Below are positions 62,526 through 64,000 of a stretch of DNA of 64,000 nt, in pieces. Numbering within the stretch: the first letter of the stretch is position 1; the number at the start of each line of letters is the position of its first letter. The position numbers were made by a program, and so were the translations under genes. Where the stretch lies: the NCBI GenBank assembly GCA_944390485.1, contig CALXPQ010000003.1:186001-250000 (forward strand). The letters run 5' to 3'. The notes beneath the pieces are model-generated. The model saw only the letters and a program-made list of their open reading frames with translations, was not told the origin of the DNA and made no database searches. The DNA comes from Veillonellales bacterium. GTDB taxonomy: Bacteria; Bacillota; Negativicutes; Veillonellales; Dialisteraceae.

Positions 62526-64000
62526 CGGGCGAGGTCGGGTTCTTCTTTTTTGAAGATGGAAGCCTGCCGGCTGCCGGGGAACCACTGGATGTCCAGCGGG
62601 CGGCCGAAGGCTTTCTCGAAGGGCCGCAGGAAAGGCTGGAGCGCGTGGGCCTGCACGTCGAAGGCGTCCTGGTTCGTGTAGACGCGGAGCTCCGCCGTGC
62701 GCGGCGTGGCGTGGCAGATGAGGCGGGTGATGCACTGTTCTTTCGTCTCGTCGAGACCTTCGGCGATGGCGAGGAAAAGGGAGAGCTTCTTGATCTTCTG
62801 GAGATCGTCGTCGTCGATGATGGAGAGCTGCGAGCTCGTCTTGAGGAGTTTCCCCGAGTAGCCGTGGTGGAACGCCGCGATGAGCGAGCAGATGAGCTGT
62901 TCTTTGTGGTTCAGCCCGAAAAGATGGGCGTTGGCGATCATGTACGCGCTGTGCCGGGCGTGGCTGTAGTAATTGATGAGACCGCCGATGTCGTGGAGGA
63001 GCCCCGCCGCGGTGAGGAGCAGGCGGTCGCGCTCGGTGAGGCCGTGGAGGCTCTGCCAGTGGTCGAAGAGGTAGTCCGCCATTGCGGTGACGTACCGCGT
63101 GTGGGACAGGTCGTCCAGCGGGAGCGTCTTCCGGTAGTTCCGCACGGACGAGAGGAGCATGCGGTGCTCCCAGTCGCGGTTCTTGCCGTAGATGGGGTCG
63201 TAGTAATGGAAGAAGAGCCCTTCGCGGATGCCGCAGCCGGAGACGGTGAGGCTCTCCGCGCCGGTGAAGGCGACCAGCTCCGAGACGACGAGCGCGCCGG
63301 CGATGATGATGTCCGCCCGCTCGGAGGACAGGCCGGAGATGCGCTTCCGCTCCGCGCAGTTTTTCCGGCAGAGCTCGTTCACCAGCGGGAAGAGGCTCTT
63401 GGCGGGGAACTGGTAATTGTGGAGCTTGGGCAGCGGGTACTGGATGCGCCGCTGATGGATCTTGGCGAGGTTCCGTACGGTGCCGCCGATGCCGATGATG
63501 GGGATCTTTCCTTTCGGGAGCCAGGCGACTTCCGAAAGCTTCCGGCGGATGTAGCGCTGCATCTGCTCTTTTTTCTCCGGGGAGACCGTGTCGCTCGAAT
63601 CGAAGAGCTCCGTGAGGGTCACCGCCCCCATGGGGATACTGATGGAGTGGAGGCGGCGCTTGCCGCGCACGAGGGAGATTTCCACGCTGGCCCCGCCCAG
63701 ATCGAAGAGCAGGAAGTCGCTCTGGTCGATGGTGTGGATGACGCCGGAGAAGCCGAGGCGCGCTTCTTCGCGGCCGCTGATGATCGTCATGGGGATGCCT
63801 GTGGCGGTGCGGACCCGCTTCAGGAAGGACGAGCCGTTCCGCGAATTGCGCACGGCCGCCGTGGCTACGGCGAGGATCTTCGTCACGTGGAGCACGCGCG
63901 CGGCGTGGGCGTACACTTTCAGGCAGTCCAGCGCGCGGCGCTGCGCCGCTTCGGTGAGCATGCGGTCGTCCTTCGTCATGCCTTCGGAGAGGCGGATGGA
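62522..64000 (-). CDS. Ppx/GppA phosphatase family protein, 5' end cut by window
   Basis: Exopolyphosphatase or guanosine pentaphosphatase, at least 492 residues visible. The frame stays open to the window edge, reading IRLSEGMTKDDRMLTEAAQRRAL, so the N-terminal first phosphate-binding motif is outside. Seen: VLAVATAAVRNSRNG-type motif VATAAVRN, the second ATPase-fold motif FLLFDLGGASVEISLV, IGIGGTVRNLAKI, and a C-terminal HD-like domain (LLTAAGLLHDIGGLINYYSHARHSAYM). Such proteins degrade polyphosphate or pppGpp. It converges on tRNA-Val. Confidence 0.93.
   Translation of the reverse strand, partial: SIRLSEGMTKDDRMLTEAAQRRALDCLKVYAHAARVLHVTKILAVATAAVRNSRNGSSFLKRVRTATGIPMTIISGREEARLGFSGVIHTIDQSDFLLFDLGGASVEISLVRGKRRLHSISIPMGAVTLTELFDSSDTVSPEKKEQMQRYIRRKLSEVAWLPKGKIPIIGIGGTVRNLAKIHQRRIQYPLPKLHNYQFPAKSLFPLVNELCRKNCAERKRISGLSSERADIIIAGALVVSELVAFTGAESLTVSGCGIREGLFFHYYDPIYGKNRDWEHRMLLSSVRNYRKTLPLDDLSHTRYVTAMADYLFDHWQSLHGLTERDRLLLTAAGLLHDIGGLINYYSHARHSAYMIANAHLFGLNHKEQLICSLIAAFHHGYSGKLLKTSSQLSIIDDDDLQKIKKLSLFLAIAEGLDETKEQCITRLICHATPRTAELRVYTNQDAFDVQAHALQPFLRPFEKAFGRPLDIQWFPGSRQASIFKKEEPDLAR

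Overview
The window is a GC-rich (about 60%) chromosomal segment of an anaerobic Firmicute-type bacterium that probably has an outer membrane, so a member of the Negativicutes (Veillonella, Megasphaera or Selenomonas relatives) is the best guess. This is inferred from T-box leaders, a mini-RNase III gene beside cysS, gatCAB and MerR/LexA-type sites together with an RND efflux pump, B12-dependent methionine synthesis and periplasm-type exported proteins. Genes are densely packed, and most units have recognisable sigma-70 promoters and hairpin terminators.

Layout. 1-1.8 kb: the 3' end of speD and a malic enzyme. 1.8-7.8 kb: a complete type II-C CRISPR-Cas locus with a divergent tracrRNA carrying two tandem anti-repeats, cas9, cas1, cas2 and an array of 14 repeats and 13 spacers. 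7.8-9.6 kb: tRNA-Arg and tRNA-Pro, an HD-domain protein and a sirtuin. 9.6-12.1 kb: a consensus promoter, an unassigned ~210-nt closed RNA domain, a cysteine T-box, cysS and mrnC. 12.2-15.8 kb: gatCAB. 15.8-16.8 kb: a gene-poor, hairpin-rich stretch. 16.9-24.3 kb: uvrB, an AT-rich orphan gene, uvrA and uvrC. 24.4-30.7 kb: LemA, a DUF1624-like membrane protein, tRNA-Lys, thrC, a TVP38-family protein, an amino-acid permease and rpmF. 30.9-35.8 kb: a TrpXYZ-type ABC importer with three substrate-binding proteins. 35.9-43.3 kb: redox and accessory genes (aldo/keto reductase, flavin reductase, fba, a MerR regulator, two cupins, a tandem carboxymuconolactone decarboxylase, flavodoxin, a phosphoesterase). 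43.4-50 kb: NhaC antiporter, then a methionine operon under a Met T-box (MetH activation domain as a separate gene, metH, metF), and a YhcH protein. 50-54.5 kb: RND adaptor and pump. 54.6-64 kb: pyrophosphatase, two UvrD/PcrA-type helicases, ligA, tRNA-Val and a truncated Ppx/GppA phosphatase.

How the parts work together. The CRISPR locus has everything needed for DNA-targeting immunity: Cas9 nuclease, Cas1-Cas2 spacer acquisition, a promoter-driven array and a tracrRNA whose anti-repeat pairs with the array repeat. cysS and the methionine operon are each controlled by a T-box reading the matching tRNA (specifier TGC and ATG). The uvrB-uvrA-uvrC block supplies nucleotide excision repair, and a LexA-like site precedes one of the nearby helicases.

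Most unusual items: the ~210-nt RNA domain fused upstream of the Cys T-box, the tandem anti-repeat tracrRNA, the hairpin-rich 15.8-16.8 kb region, and the exported cupin/tandem-CMD cluster. All calls come from reading the sequence; no database search was possible.
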